NCBI GenBank assembly: GCA_041398605.1
Contig: JAWKUK010000003.1
Span: 434,001 to 498,000 of the forward strand
Length of the DNA stretch: 64,000 nt
From: JAWKUK01 sp041398605
GTDB taxonomy: Bacteria; Planctomycetota; UBA1135; GCA-002686595
Direction of reading: 5' to 3'
Position numbers and translations under genes: made by a program. The notes beneath the pieces were generated by a model that made no database searches, was not told where the DNA came from, and was given only the letters and a program-made list of their open reading frames with translations. Of the stretch, positions 25,613 to 33,481 are shown one piece after another; within the stretch, counting starts at the first letter, position 1; each line of letters starts with the position of its first letter.

Positions 25613-25801
25613 TCACTCTTTCGGTGCACCGCCGTCGCGGACCTCGAGCATCTCCTTGCGGATCTCTTGCGCGAGGTTCTTGATGTCCTGCATGGCCTTG
25701 CGGACGCGTGAGGTCGCGGCCTTGTTGCCGGCTTCCGCCTTCTCGATGTCCGCGCGGGCGGTGGAAACGGCCTGCACGAGCTGTTCGAAGTACTGGCTCA
25801 T
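25613..25801 (-). CDS. Hc1-like small basic helical protein (histone H1-like)
   Basis: This 62-residue, charged, all-helical protein has the central signature EAGNKAATSRVRKAMQDIKN, which resembles the short bacterial 'histone H1-like Hc1' family (GNKAAGTRxRKAxxDI). The N-terminal part MSQYFEQLVQAVSTARADIE is a helix. Such proteins are thought to bind DNA and shape the nucleoid, though this is poorly tested outside chlamydiae. The length fits the family as found in Bacteroidetes and planctomycetes. It stands alone, 209 bases downstream of the EVE-protein gene, and a strong hairpin follows. Confidence 0.72.
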   Translation of the reverse strand: MSQYFEQLVQAVSTARADIEKAEAGNKAATSRVRKAMQDIKNLAQEIRKEMLEVRDGGAPKE

Positions 25802-26010
25802 CGGGGTGGGGGCTCTTCTCTGAACGGGGAGGGAGGGAAACGGTGGGTGGGACGCGCGGGTTCGGGTCCCGGCCCCACCCTCGGGCGACGTATTCCACCA
25901 AAGGGAGGGAGCCGCAGCACGGGCCAGGAGCGCATTCCCGGGGGCACCGGGGCGGGGCCCAAGAGGCCCGAATCGACCCTAAACCACTGCCCCCGATGAT
26001 TTTACAGCAA

Positions 26011-26592
26011 TCATTGCCTGATACGCAAGTCGGACATCTCGAGCCCCCCCATGCGCAGGACCTCGGCAAACTCCTCGGCGGTCACCGGCTGCACGGACAG
26101 GCGCTGCCCGCGCTGGACGACCGCCATCGCCCCGAGCGCGGGGTTCGCCTTGAGGTCCGCGATGGCCACCAGCGCGCGCAGGGGCGCGAGCGCGCGCAGG
26201 TGCACCCCGAGCCAGCGCGGGGCGTCGGGGTCTGCGCCCGCGTCGTGGTAGTCCGAGGCTGGGTCGAACTGTGAGGGGTCAGGGCTCGCGGCCTGGGCGA
26301 CCTCGGCCACGCCGGCCACCCCGGAGGGGGTCGCGTTCGAGTGGTAGTAGAGGACGAGGTCCCCCACGCGCATGTCGTCGCGCATGAAGTTCCGTGCCTG
26401 GTAGTTGCGGACGCCCTCCCAGAAGGTCGTTCGGCGCGGGGCGGCCTCCAAGTCAGCAAAGGAGAACACGTCCGGCTCCGACTTCATGAGCCAGTAGCGG
26501 CAGGCCCGCGGGGCCGCGCCCGCGGGCGCTGCCTGGCCCTTGGCCCCACGCGGGGCGGCAGCCGCGGCGCGGCCCGGTCGTTTGATTGCCAT
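26011..26592 (-). CDS. EVE-domain protein
   Basis: After a ~30-residue basic, Ala/Pro-rich leader, this 193-residue protein is an EVE domain, a PUA-like fold that reads modified bases in DNA or RNA: YWLMKSEPDVFSFADL, TTFWEGVRNYQARNFMRD, MRVGDLVLYYHSNATPSGVA, GVAEVAQAASPDPSQFDP, YHD, and QRLSVQPVTAEEFAEVLRMG. Similar stand-alone proteins are annotated as thymocyte nuclear protein 1-like. A GAGGA ribosome site six bases before the ATG overlaps the stop of the upstream gene, so it is probably the last gene of the FloA/NfeD operon. No restriction or methyltransferase genes are nearby. Confidence 0.9.
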   Translation of the reverse strand: MAIKRPGRAAAAAPRGAKGQAAPAGAAPRACRYWLMKSEPDVFSFADLEAAPRRTTFWEGVRNYQARNFMRDDMRVGDLVLYYHSNATPSGVAGVAEVAQAASPDPSQFDPASDYHDAGADPDAPRWLGVHLRALAPLRALVAIADLKANPALGAMAVVQRGQRLSVQPVTAEEFAEVLRMGGLEMSDLRIRQ

Positions 26593-26601
26593 CGAAGGTC
26601 C

Positions 26602-27450
26602 TCAGTAACGCGGCTCGCGCAGGGCCGCTGGCGGCCCAAGGAGCTCATGGTGCAGGATCGCCTGGCCCCACGGAGAGCGCGTGCGCTGCATGATGCGCGC
26701 GAGCGTGCGCGCCCCGGGCGGCACCTGGGTGACGCCAGAGGGAGCACCTGAGGGCGCCCCACCTGCCGCCCCGCGCCGCCGCAGGGGCGGCGCCTCCGTC
26801 GCATCGGCCCCATTCAGCGCGGCGCGGGCCGTGCTCGGAGTCCCACCGTGGGTGTGCCGCCGGGGCGGCTCGGTCGCGCGGCCGCCCTCGCTCGGCACTC
26901 GGGCGAGCTCCGGGTCGGCGACGAGCGGACGCTCCATCGTGCGCTCGTCGAAGGGGTCGCCCCCCATCGCGCTCCGCTCGCGGGCCTCGGCGCGGGCGCG
27001 TTCGAACGCGGCCCCCGGCTCCGCGTCGGGCCGCGCCGCCGGCACCCGAGTCGTCCCGGCCGGCGCGCTCTGTGCCGTCCGGGCAGGGGGCCGGCGCGGC
27101 GCGCGCGATGGATCGGCGGTCGTACCGCCCCCGTACAGGCCGCTGTCCTCGTCCACCTCGACGCGCCCGAGGAGGGCGCGGCGCAGCGCCTCGAGCGGGT
27201 CCGTCACGGGCTGCGGCCCGCTGGACACGTCCCCGCGCAGCCGGCGATCGAGCCGACCGCGCGTGCGCTCACGCCGCTGCTCCTCTTCGATGAACTTGCG
27301 CCGTCGCTCATTCGCGGCGGACACCGCGCTGCGGAGCAGCGGCCAGACGATCATGAAGAACACGATCAGCCAGCCGAGGACGTCGCCATAGGGCGAGTCC
27401 GGCGCGCGCGGGATGAAGCCGAAGACGGCGCTGGAGGACAGCACGCTCAA
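26602..27450 (-). CDS. Membrane protein with long disordered tail, coupled to floA
   Basis: I do not recognise this 282-residue protein. Residues ~15-45 contain one membrane helix (DVLGWLIVFFMIVWPLLRSA), followed by a charged helix (ERRRKFIEEEQRRERTRGRL) and a long Pro/Ala/Arg/Glu-rich region without clear fold. A TTG at 27450 overlaps the floA stop as TTGA, suggesting coupled translation; a GTG at 27444 is the alternative start. Its place directly after floA suggests that it works with the flotillin membrane assembly, but this is inference. Confidence 0.65.
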   Translation of the reverse strand: MSVLSSSAVFGFIPRAPDSPYGDVLGWLIVFFMIVWPLLRSAVSAANERRRKFIEEEQRRERTRGRLDRRLRGDVSSGPQPVTDPLEALRRALLGRVEVDEDSGLYGGGTTADPSRAPRRPPARTAQSAPAGTTRVPAARPDAEPGAAFERARAEARERSAMGGDPFDERTMERPLVADPELARVPSEGGRATEPPRRHTHGGTPSTARAALNGADATEAPPLRRRGAAGGAPSGAPSGVTQVPPGARTLARIMQRTRSPWGQAILHHELLGPPAALREPRY

Positions 27451-28523
27451 TCCGTCGCCTCCTTGGTGCCCGGCTCGTCCTCGCGGCCGATGTTCGTGCG
27501 CATGCGCGTGTCCGCGTCGATGTTGCGGAGCCGGTAGAGGTCCATGACGCCCATGTGCCCCGCGCGCAGCGCGTCCGCCATGGCCAGCGGCACCTGCGCC
27601 TCGGCTTCGACGACCTTCGCGCGGTTCTCCTGGACGAGCGCGATGAACTCCTGCTCGGCCGCGACGGCCATCGCGCGGCGCTTCTCCGCGTTCGCCTGCG
27701 CGACCCGCTTGTCGGCTTCGGCCTGGTCCGCCTGCAGGCGGGCGCCGATGTTGTGGCCGATGTCGACGTCCGCGATGTCGATCGAGACGATCTCGAAGGC
27801 CGTACCCGCATCGAGGCCCCGCGCGAGCACGGTCTTCGAGATCTTGTCCGGGTTCTCGAGCACGTCCTTGTGGGTCGTCATCGAGCCGATCGTCGACACG
27901 ATGCCCTCGCCGACGCGCGCGATGATCGTCTCTTCCCCCGCGCCGCCGACGAGGCGTGAGATGTTGGTGCGCACGGTGACGCGCGCCTTGGCGAGGACCT
28001 GAATACCGTCCTTCGCGACCGCGGCGATCTCCGCCTTGCCCTTCGAAGGATCGGGGCAATCGATGACCTTGGGCGTCACGCTCGTGCGCACGGCGTCGAG
28101 CACGTCGCGGCCGGCGAGGTCGATCCCGGACGCGGTCTGGAAGTCGAGCCCGAGGCCCGCCTTGTTCGCCGAGATGATCGCCATGACGACCCGCGGGACG
28201 TTGCCGCCTGCGAGCGCGTGCGCCTCGAGGTCGCGCGACGTGATGTCCGTGATCCGCGCCTGCACCAAGTTGATGCGGCCCTGCACGATCGTGGTCGGGT
28301 TCACCTTCCGCAGGCTCATGGCGAGCATGTCGAACAGGCCGACGTTCGCGCCCGCGAGCACGCTCTGGATGTAGAGCTTCGCGTACTTCAGGAAGAGGAA
28401 CAGGAAGACGAGCAGGAACAGCGCCAGCGCGATGAGCCCCATCTCCTTGAACGGGAGCTGGGCTTCCCCCTCGAGCAACGCAGGAGTGATCGGAATGGAC
28501 GCGAACGAATGGAGGTGCAACAT
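27447..28523 (-). CDS. floA: Flotillin-like protein FloA
   Basis: This 358-residue protein scaffolds functional membrane microdomains. The N-terminal membrane segment is MGLIALALFLLVFLFLFLKY. Family signatures follow: VGLFDMLAMSLRKVNPTTIV, VVMAIISANKAGLGLDFQTA, IDLAGRDVLDAVRTSVTPKV, VTVRTNISRLVGGAGEETII, and IVSIDIADVDIGHNIGARLQ. A coiled-coil Ala/Glu-rich stretch (AEADKRVAQANAEKRRAMAV) ends the protein. It is slightly longer than Bacillus FloA (331) because of its N-terminus. The ATG at 28523 overlaps the stop of the short NfeD gene by one base (TGATG). FloA and NfeD proteins work together at the membrane in other bacteria. Confidence 0.95.
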   Translation of the reverse strand: MLHLHSFASIPITPALLEGEAQLPFKEMGLIALALFLLVFLFLFLKYAKLYIQSVLAGANVGLFDMLAMSLRKVNPTTIVQGRINLVQARITDITSRDLEAHALAGGNVPRVVMAIISANKAGLGLDFQTASGIDLAGRDVLDAVRTSVTPKVIDCPDPSKGKAEIAAVAKDGIQVLAKARVTVRTNISRLVGGAGEETIIARVGEGIVSTIGSMTTHKDVLENPDKISKTVLARGLDAGTAFEIVSIDIADVDIGHNIGARLQADQAEADKRVAQANAEKRRAMAVAAEQEFIALVQENRAKVVEAEAQVPLAMADALRAGHMGVMDLYRLRNIDADTRMRTNIGREDEPGTKEATD

Positions 28524-29026
28524 CACGGGTGATTGGGGGTTTGGGGCAGTGTGGAATCCGTCGCGCGGGCGACGACGACGCGGTTACCAGAGACCTCGAC
28601 GACGACCACTTCGACGCCAGGGTCGATCAGCTCACCGCGACTCACGACGTCGACGCGTCGACCTGCGATCGTGGCGATCCCTGCGGGGCGGCAGGGGCCG
28701 ACGACGACCCCGCGCGCGCCGACGAGCCCGTCGTCCCGGCGATCGACGCCGCGGCCGTCCTCGAACGAGAAGCCGCGGGCGGTGAAGCGGCGGCCCAACG
28801 GGCTGATCGGGAACAGCTTCAGGCCGAACACCAGAGAGACGGGGACGAGCACGACCGCAGCGACCAGGAGCTGCGTGCCGAGCCCGGCATCGAGCGAGTA
28901 AGCCCAGCCGATCGCGCCGAGGATGCAGAGCGTGGCCCCGCCGCCGAGGACCCCGAAGCTCGGGATCAGCACCTCCGCGACGATGAGGAGCAAGCCGAGA
29001 CCGAAGAGTAGGATGATTGCTGTCAT
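28523..29026 (-). CDS. Short NfeD family protein (NfeD1a-like)
   Basis: This 167-residue protein has two or three membrane helices (AIILLFGLGLLLIVAEVLIP, GGGATLCILGAIGWAYSL, LLVAAVVLVPVSLVFGL) and a C-terminal OB-fold (GLVGARGVVVGPCRPAG, IAGRRVDVVSRGELIDPG, VVVVEVSGNRVVVAR), the NfeD arrangement without protease domain. OB domains of this kind sit in the cytoplasm or periplasm next to flotillins or stomatins. It overlaps the long NfeD gene upstream and floA downstream by one base each, both as TGATG. Confidence 0.9.
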   Translation of the reverse strand: MTAIILLFGLGLLLIVAEVLIPSFGVLGGGATLCILGAIGWAYSLDAGLGTQLLVAAVVLVPVSLVFGLKLFPISPLGRRFTARGFSFEDGRGVDRRDDGLVGARGVVVGPCRPAGIATIAGRRVDVVSRGELIDPGVEVVVVEVSGNRVVVARATDSTLPQTPNHP

Positions 29027-30684
29027 CAGGCGGTGCCCTGGGGGCCGTCCTTCTCCGTCGCGCGCGCAGCGCCCAACGGCGGTGTTCCGTGTGGCTCGTG
29101 GCCCCGCTCGACCCGCTCGTGCTCGCCAGCAGCGCGGTCCCCAGGAGCGTCCGTCACGAGCGCTTCGACCTCGAGGCGGCCCGCGCGGACCGCGGTGACA
29201 CGCACACGCGTCCCGGGCGCGAGCAGCGCGCCGGGCGCGCTCGCCTCATGGTCGATGCCTGGCGGATCGCCGTCGAGCGCCACCTTGCCGACGGGGCGCA
29301 GCGCCGTCAGCGCTCGGCCCAACGCCCCCAGCTGGGCGGCGCGCGCGACGCGGCTCTCTGGCAACGCATCGGCCGCGTCGACCGAGAGCGCGTGACCCTC
29401 GACGCCCGCGAGCACGAGGCGCCCGACGATGGGCGTCTTCGGCAGGAAGCGCGAGATGAGCCAGATGCCGACGAGCGCGAGCGCGGCGGTCAGCGCGAGC
29501 TCGAAGGCGGCATCGATCAGGAGCTCGCGGTCCCACGCGCTGCTGAGCGAGAGGCCAGGCCCGACCTGCGTGGCGACCAAAGCACCGATGAGGCATAGGG
29601 CGCCGACCAAGCCGAACCACACGAACCCGGGCACGACAAAGAGCTCGATCGCGATCAGCGCGAGGCCTCCACCTGCGAGCACGAGGTGCGGCATCTCGGC
29701 GAGCCCGACGAGGTAGTGCCCGGCGAAGAGGAGGGTGAAGACAACGATCGACAGGATGCCTGCGACGCCGAAGCCAGGGGTCTTCAGCTCCATGTAGCCG
29801 AGCAGCAGCCCGACGAACAACAACACGAGGCGCAGCCGATAGAGCTCGCTCAGGAGGTCCTCGCTGCGCGTTCGCTCGAGCCGCTCGATGCGGCCGCCGG
29901 CGTGTCCTAGCTTGGCGAGCACCTCGCCCTCGTCCGCGACGATCGCGTCGGCAAAGCCGAGCGCGACGGCCTCGGTGGCCGTCAGCGTCAGCATCTCGCC
30001 CGCGCGCGACACGGTCGACACCAGCTCGGGCTCCTTGCCCTGGCGCACGAGGTCGTCCCATTCGACGCCAGACATCAAGCGCACGACGCCCGCCTCGTCG
30101 CGGATGCGCCGCACGACGATGCGCTCGTCGATCATGGCCTCGGCGAGCTCCTGCGAGCGCCCGTGTGTCTCCGCCCATCCGCGCACCCAAGCGCGATAGG
30201 CCGATTGGATCTTCTCGGGCGCGGGCTGCATGCCCTGCGGCCCAAACTGCACGACCTGCGCGGCGCCGATCGTCGCCGTCGGAGCCATGAGGACAGGGCG
30301 CCCGACGATGGTGATCCAGACGCCGGCGGAGAGCGCGTCGTCGTCCACCCACGTCGCGACCTGGGTGCCGGACTGGGCCGCCGAATCCAGTGCGGCCGCG
30401 ATCTGGCGCATCCGCGTGACTTCGCCGCCCGGCGTATCGATGCGAACGAGCAACAGCGCGCCTGCCTCGCGGGCCCGGCGCTCGGCGCGCCCGAGGAGCG
30501 CCAGGTGCCCTGCATCGAGCGGCCCGACGATGTCGAAGCGCACGACGTCCGGCAGCGGCGCCTCCCCGTCAGGCGTGACCTGCGCGTTCCATGACGACAC
30601 CGGCGCCACACGAGGCTCGGCCGAAGCGAGCGCGAACGACAGCACGCAGGCGAGGAGCGTCCAGGAGAGTGAGCGCGGGGTCAT
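29026..30684 (-). CDS. Long NfeD protein with ClpP-like serine protease domain (NfeD1b)
   Basis: This 552-residue protein has a signal peptide (LSWTLLACVLSFALASA), then a ClpP/SppA-fold protease domain (~40-260): VVRFDIVGPLDAGH, LLLVRIDTPGGEVTRMRQIA, and DDALSAGVWITIVG with the likely nucleophile Ser. EKIQSAYRAWVRGWAETHGR is in the place of the Lys-containing helix, although the exact catalytic Lys is not obvious. Several membrane helices follow (VLLFVGLLLGYMELKTPGFG, GLALIAIELFVVPGFVWFGL), and a C-terminal OB domain (GKVALDGDPPGIDHEA, LAPGTRVRVTAVRAGRLEVE). Relatives cleave stomatin-like partners. The start overlaps the alpha/beta hydrolase stop as ATGA. Confidence 0.9.
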   Translation of the reverse strand: MTPRSLSWTLLACVLSFALASAEPRVAPVSSWNAQVTPDGEAPLPDVVRFDIVGPLDAGHLALLGRAERRAREAGALLLVRIDTPGGEVTRMRQIAAALDSAAQSGTQVATWVDDDALSAGVWITIVGRPVLMAPTATIGAAQVVQFGPQGMQPAPEKIQSAYRAWVRGWAETHGRSQELAEAMIDERIVVRRIRDEAGVVRLMSGVEWDDLVRQGKEPELVSTVSRAGEMLTLTATEAVALGFADAIVADEGEVLAKLGHAGGRIERLERTRSEDLLSELYRLRLVLLFVGLLLGYMELKTPGFGVAGILSIVVFTLLFAGHYLVGLAEMPHLVLAGGGLALIAIELFVVPGFVWFGLVGALCLIGALVATQVGPGLSLSSAWDRELLIDAAFELALTAALALVGIWLISRFLPKTPIVGRLVLAGVEGHALSVDAADALPESRVARAAQLGALGRALTALRPVGKVALDGDPPGIDHEASAPGALLAPGTRVRVTAVRAGRLEVEALVTDAPGDRAAGEHERVERGHEPHGTPPLGAARATEKDGPQGTA

Positions 30685-31715
30685 CTTGATGGGCGAGGCA
30701 GGGCAGCGGGCGCGAGGAAGGCGACGCCGCGGGCGACGACCTGGTCGTCGCGCAGGATCCGGCGGTGACCGAGCCCCGTGAAGGGCTCGAACACCGCGCC
30801 AGGCCAGCGCGCCGCGACGGCGCGACCAGCCTCTTCCGTGACGTCCAGGTCGTCCGTGGAGTGTAGGACGAGCAGCGGCTCGTTCCGACGGGGAAGCACG
30901 TTGTCGTAGTGCAGGTCCTCGACCTTGGCGCCGAACCGACGCTCCATCCGGCGCAACATGTCCGGGAGGAGCTGACGGTCCCCGACCACGAGCTCGAGGT
31001 AGTGGCCGAAGTACCGCACGAGGTCGTAGGGCGGCGCGACGTACACGCAGCGCGGCCAGTCGGGCCCGCCCGAGAATGCGCCCCCGTCTGCGGCGAGCGT
31101 CGTCGCCGCCGACCCCATCGAGTGCGCGACCACGCCGGCGATGCGCGCCGCACCCAGGTGTCGGGCCAGCTCCTCGACGGTGTCACGCATTGCGATGAGC
31201 GAACAGCGCTTGCCCTCCGAGGCGCCGTGCCCGACGTGATCGAACAGCGCGACCTCGAAGCCGCGCGCGCGCAAGGGGGCGACAAACGCTCCGAGCTGAC
31301 TCCCGCGCCCTTCCCAGCCATGCACGAGCAGCACGACGGGCGGCGAGGGCCCCTGCTCGGGCGAGGGCCCCTGCTCGGGCGAGGGCCACGGCTCAGGCCA
31401 GGGCCCCTGCTCGGAGGGCTCCGCGCGCGCTGGAAGGCCGGGGGACAGGTCCCCGGGGACCGGCTGGTAGCGCCAGAGCGCCACCCGTCGACCACGGAGC
31501 GGGACAAACTCGAGCGCGCCGAGCGCCAGGACTGCACGCTCGCGAGCGGGCGCCGCGTGGCGCCGTGGGGTCACGAAGAGCCGCGTCAATACAGCGACCG
31601 CCGCGGGGCGCGAGAGGCGGCGCAACGTTCGAAAGCCCGCGCGCATGACGCGCAACGAGAGGGTGCCCCGGTCGATCTGACGTTGGCTCGCCGGGTGGGC
31701 GGTCAGCTTGGCCAT
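30681..31715 (-). CDS. Alpha/beta hydrolase, first gene of the FloA/NfeD operon
   Basis: This 344-residue alpha/beta hydrolase has the oxyanion-hole motif VVLLVHGWEGRGSQL, nucleophile elbow VVAHSMGSAAT, acid VLHSTDDLDV and histidine GLGHRRIL. The N-terminal 100 residues are Arg/Ala-rich, and ahead of the core lies a Pro/Ser/Glu repeat (about four copies of a six-residue unit) encoded by an 18-bp minisatellite at 31343-31414. It is likely a carboxylesterase or lipase of cytoplasmic location; a lipid-related role would suit its coupling (ATGA overlap) to membrane microdomain genes. It is divergent from oxyR (142 bases), so the shared region may carry the OxyR site. Confidence 0.85.
   Translation of the reverse strand: MAKLTAHPASQRQIDRGTLSLRVMRAGFRTLRRLSRPAAVAVLTRLFVTPRRHAAPARERAVLALGALEFVPLRGRRVALWRYQPVPGDLSPGLPARAEPSEQGPWPEPWPSPEQGPSPEQGPSPPVVLLVHGWEGRGSQLGAFVAPLRARGFEVALFDHVGHGASEGKRCSLIAMRDTVEELARHLGAARIAGVVAHSMGSAATTLAADGGAFSGGPDWPRCVYVAPPYDLVRYFGHYLELVVGDRQLLPDMLRRMERRFGAKVEDLHYDNVLPRRNEPLLVLHSTDDLDVTEEAGRAVAARWPGAVFEPFTGLGHRRILRDDQVVARGVAFLAPAALPRPSR
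31343..31414. repeat. 18-bp minisatellite, four copies, inside the alpha/beta hydrolase gene
   Basis: The unit GCGAGGGCCCCTGCTCGG occurs four times in tandem; copies three and four have a few changes. The unit is a multiple of three and encodes the Pro/Ser/Glu/Gln/Gly linker before the catalytic core without breaking the frame. Confidence 0.85.
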
Positions 31716-31857
31716 GCATCGCGCGCCGAGCGCGCGGCCCGCATTATCACCCCTCGGCCCGCGGCGAGTCGAGCGAAGTCGCCCCGAACGGCTCGTCCGA
31801 GCGCTCGGCCCGCGCTACCCTCGCCGCCGCCCCCCTTCCCCTCGTCCGCCGCGCGCC

Positions 31858-32940
31858 GTGTTTCGCCCCGATCGCCCCACCCTTCGCCAGCTCGAGTACT
31901 TCGTCGCCGTCGCGGAGCACCTGCACTTCGGCCGCGCGGCCGAGGCCTGCAGCGTCTCCCAGCCGACACTGAGCGAACAATTGGCAGGGCTCGAAGCGCA
32001 GCTGCGCGTGCAGTTGTTCGAGCGCGATCGCAAGGGCGTTCGGGCGACGCCCGCAGCGCGCGCGCTGCTGCCGCTGGCCCAGCGCGCGCTCACGACGACC
32101 GACGCGTTGGTCGATGCGGCGCTCGGGCTCACGGGCGAGCTCGAGGGCACGCTGTACGTCGGTGTGATCCCGACCGTCGCGCCATACGTCCTACCGCGGA
32201 TCGTGGGCCCATTGCGCGCGAGCCGCCCAAAGCTGCGCCTCATGTTGCGCGAGGACTCGACCGAGCGCCTCCTCCGCGCGCTCGACATAGGCGAGCTCGA
32301 TGTGCTGCTGCTGTCCCTCGACGCGGAGCTCGGCTCCGTCGAGACCCAAGCGCTGTTCCAGGAGCCGTTCCTCGTCGCCGTGCCGAGCGACCACCGCATC
32401 GCCGCGCTCGCGAGCGTGCCCTTGCGAGAGCTTGAGCGAGAGCCCCTCTTGCTGCTGGAGGAGGCGCACTGCCTGCGCTCGCAGGTCTTGTCCGTCTGCC
32501 GGCTCTTGACGGCCCCAGAGACCGCGCCGTTCCGCGCGTCGAGCCTCGTGACGCTGGTCGAGATGGTCGTCGGCGGCCTCGGCGTGACGCTGCTGCCGGA
32601 GATGGCGGCGCTGGCGCTCGCGGGGCGCCCCGGCCTGGCGATCGTCCCGCTCGCGGAGGCCACCGCAGGGGATTCATGCGAGGCCGCAGCCGGGGATTCA
32701 GGCGAGGCCGCAGCAGGGTACTCAGGCGAGGCCGCAGCCGGGTACTCAGGCGAGGCCGCAGCCGGGGCCCCGATCGCGGGGTCGGCGCAGCGGCGCAGCA
32801 CGCCGCTCGCCGATGACGCGCAGGGCGCCGAAGGCGTCATCGGGAGGTCGATCGGCGTCGCCTGGCGCGCAGGCGCGGCGCGCGCCGAGCAATTCCGCGG
32901 CCTTGGACGTGAGCTCGCGACGCTCTACATGTCGCAGTGA
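31858..32940 (+). CDS. oxyR: OxyR-type LysR transcriptional regulator with repeat insertion
   Basis: This is a hydrogen peroxide sensor of the LysR family, 360 residues from a GTG at 31858; the upstream in-frame start would add only Arg/Pro-rich sequence. The winged helix domain has TLRQLEYFVAVAEHLHFGRA and CSVSQPTLSEQLAGLEAQL. The redox pair is Cys205 and Cys214 in EEAHCLRSQVLSVCRL, spaced like E. coli Cys199/Cys208. The C-terminal part (SLVTLVEMVVGGLGVTLLPE) is typical, but a 24-bp minisatellite inserts four copies of an eight-residue unit near residues 270-301. It neighbours the HMA lipoprotein and superoxide dismutase genes, and tpx is elsewhere in the window. Confidence 0.93.
   Translation: MFRPDRPTLRQLEYFVAVAEHLHFGRAAEACSVSQPTLSEQLAGLEAQLRVQLFERDRKGVRATPAARALLPLAQRALTTTDALVDAALGLTGELEGTLYVGVIPTVAPYVLPRIVGPLRASRPKLRLMLREDSTERLLRALDIGELDVLLLSLDAELGSVETQALFQEPFLVAVPSDHRIAALASVPLRELEREPLLLLEEAHCLRSQVLSVCRLLTAPETAPFRASSLVTLVEMVVGGLGVTLLPEMAALALAGRPGLAIVPLAEATAGDSCEAAAGDSGEAAAGYSGEAAAGYSGEAAAGAPIAGSAQRRSTPLADDAQGAEGVIGRSIGVAWRAGAARAEQFRGLGRELATLYMSQ
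32665..32760 (+). repeat. 24-bp minisatellite, four copies, inside oxyR
   Basis: Four tandem 24-base units (consensus GCCGGGKAYTCAGGCGAGGC plus CGCA) encode the eight-residue repeat A-G-[DY]-S-G-E-A-A. They sit in the effector domain of OxyR after the LLPEMAALALAGRPGLAIVP strand, where homologues have a short loop. Confidence 0.9.
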
Positions 32941-32954
32941 CGCTGCCGGCCCGG

Positions 32955-33293
32955 TCAGGGCTTGACGTGCCCCGGGCGGTCGTTCGCCGTCAGCGCGGCG
33001 AGGACCTTGGCCGCGTCCAGCTTCGCCGGATCGACCTTGACGACGATCTCCGGATCCTGCGGCGTCGCGACGAGCTCCGCGAAGCCATCGAGCTTCTCGA
33101 CGACGCTCTGGATGTGGGCGACGCAACCCTCACAGCTCGGGGGCGTGTCGAGGACGAAGTGCAACGCGACAGCGTTTGCCATGGGGGCCGTCACCTGGGC
33201 GTCTGAAGTTGAGGTCTTGGCCGCGTCGCCCGAGCAACCGAGGGCCGTGAGCGAAGCGAGCGAGCAGGCGAAGAGGAGGGTGAAGGTTCGCAT
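32955..33293 (-). CDS. Lipoprotein with heavy-metal-associated (HMA) domain
   Basis: This 112-residue protein has a lipoprotein signal ending SLASLTALGCSG, so Cys20 is likely lipidated. The mature part is an HMA-like fold: VALHFVLDTPPSCEGCVAHI with the CxxC metal site (often MxCxxC for copper), VVEKLDGFAELVATPQDPEI and VVKVDPAKLDAAKVLAALTA. It probably binds copper or another soft metal at the membrane surface. It converges with oxyR (14 bases between stops) and diverges from the superoxide dismutase gene, so the three may form a redox/metal stress patch. Confidence 0.85.
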   Translation of the reverse strand: MRTFTLLFACSLASLTALGCSGDAAKTSTSDAQVTAPMANAVALHFVLDTPPSCEGCVAHIQSVVEKLDGFAELVATPQDPEIVVKVDPAKLDAAKVLAALTANDRPGHVKP

Positions 33294-33481
33294 TTGGAGC
33301 CTATGTTCGGAGAGACACTGTTCCGAGAGTCAGCGATGTCCCAGCCTTCAAATCTAGCTCACGTCCGGCGCGAGCCAACGTAAGACCTGGGACGAGTACA
33401 ATTTGACGCGGCGCGCACCCCCTTGCCCCATGCGCCGCCCTGACGCGCCCTCACTGCCCCACCTCGCAAGGATCACCCACG

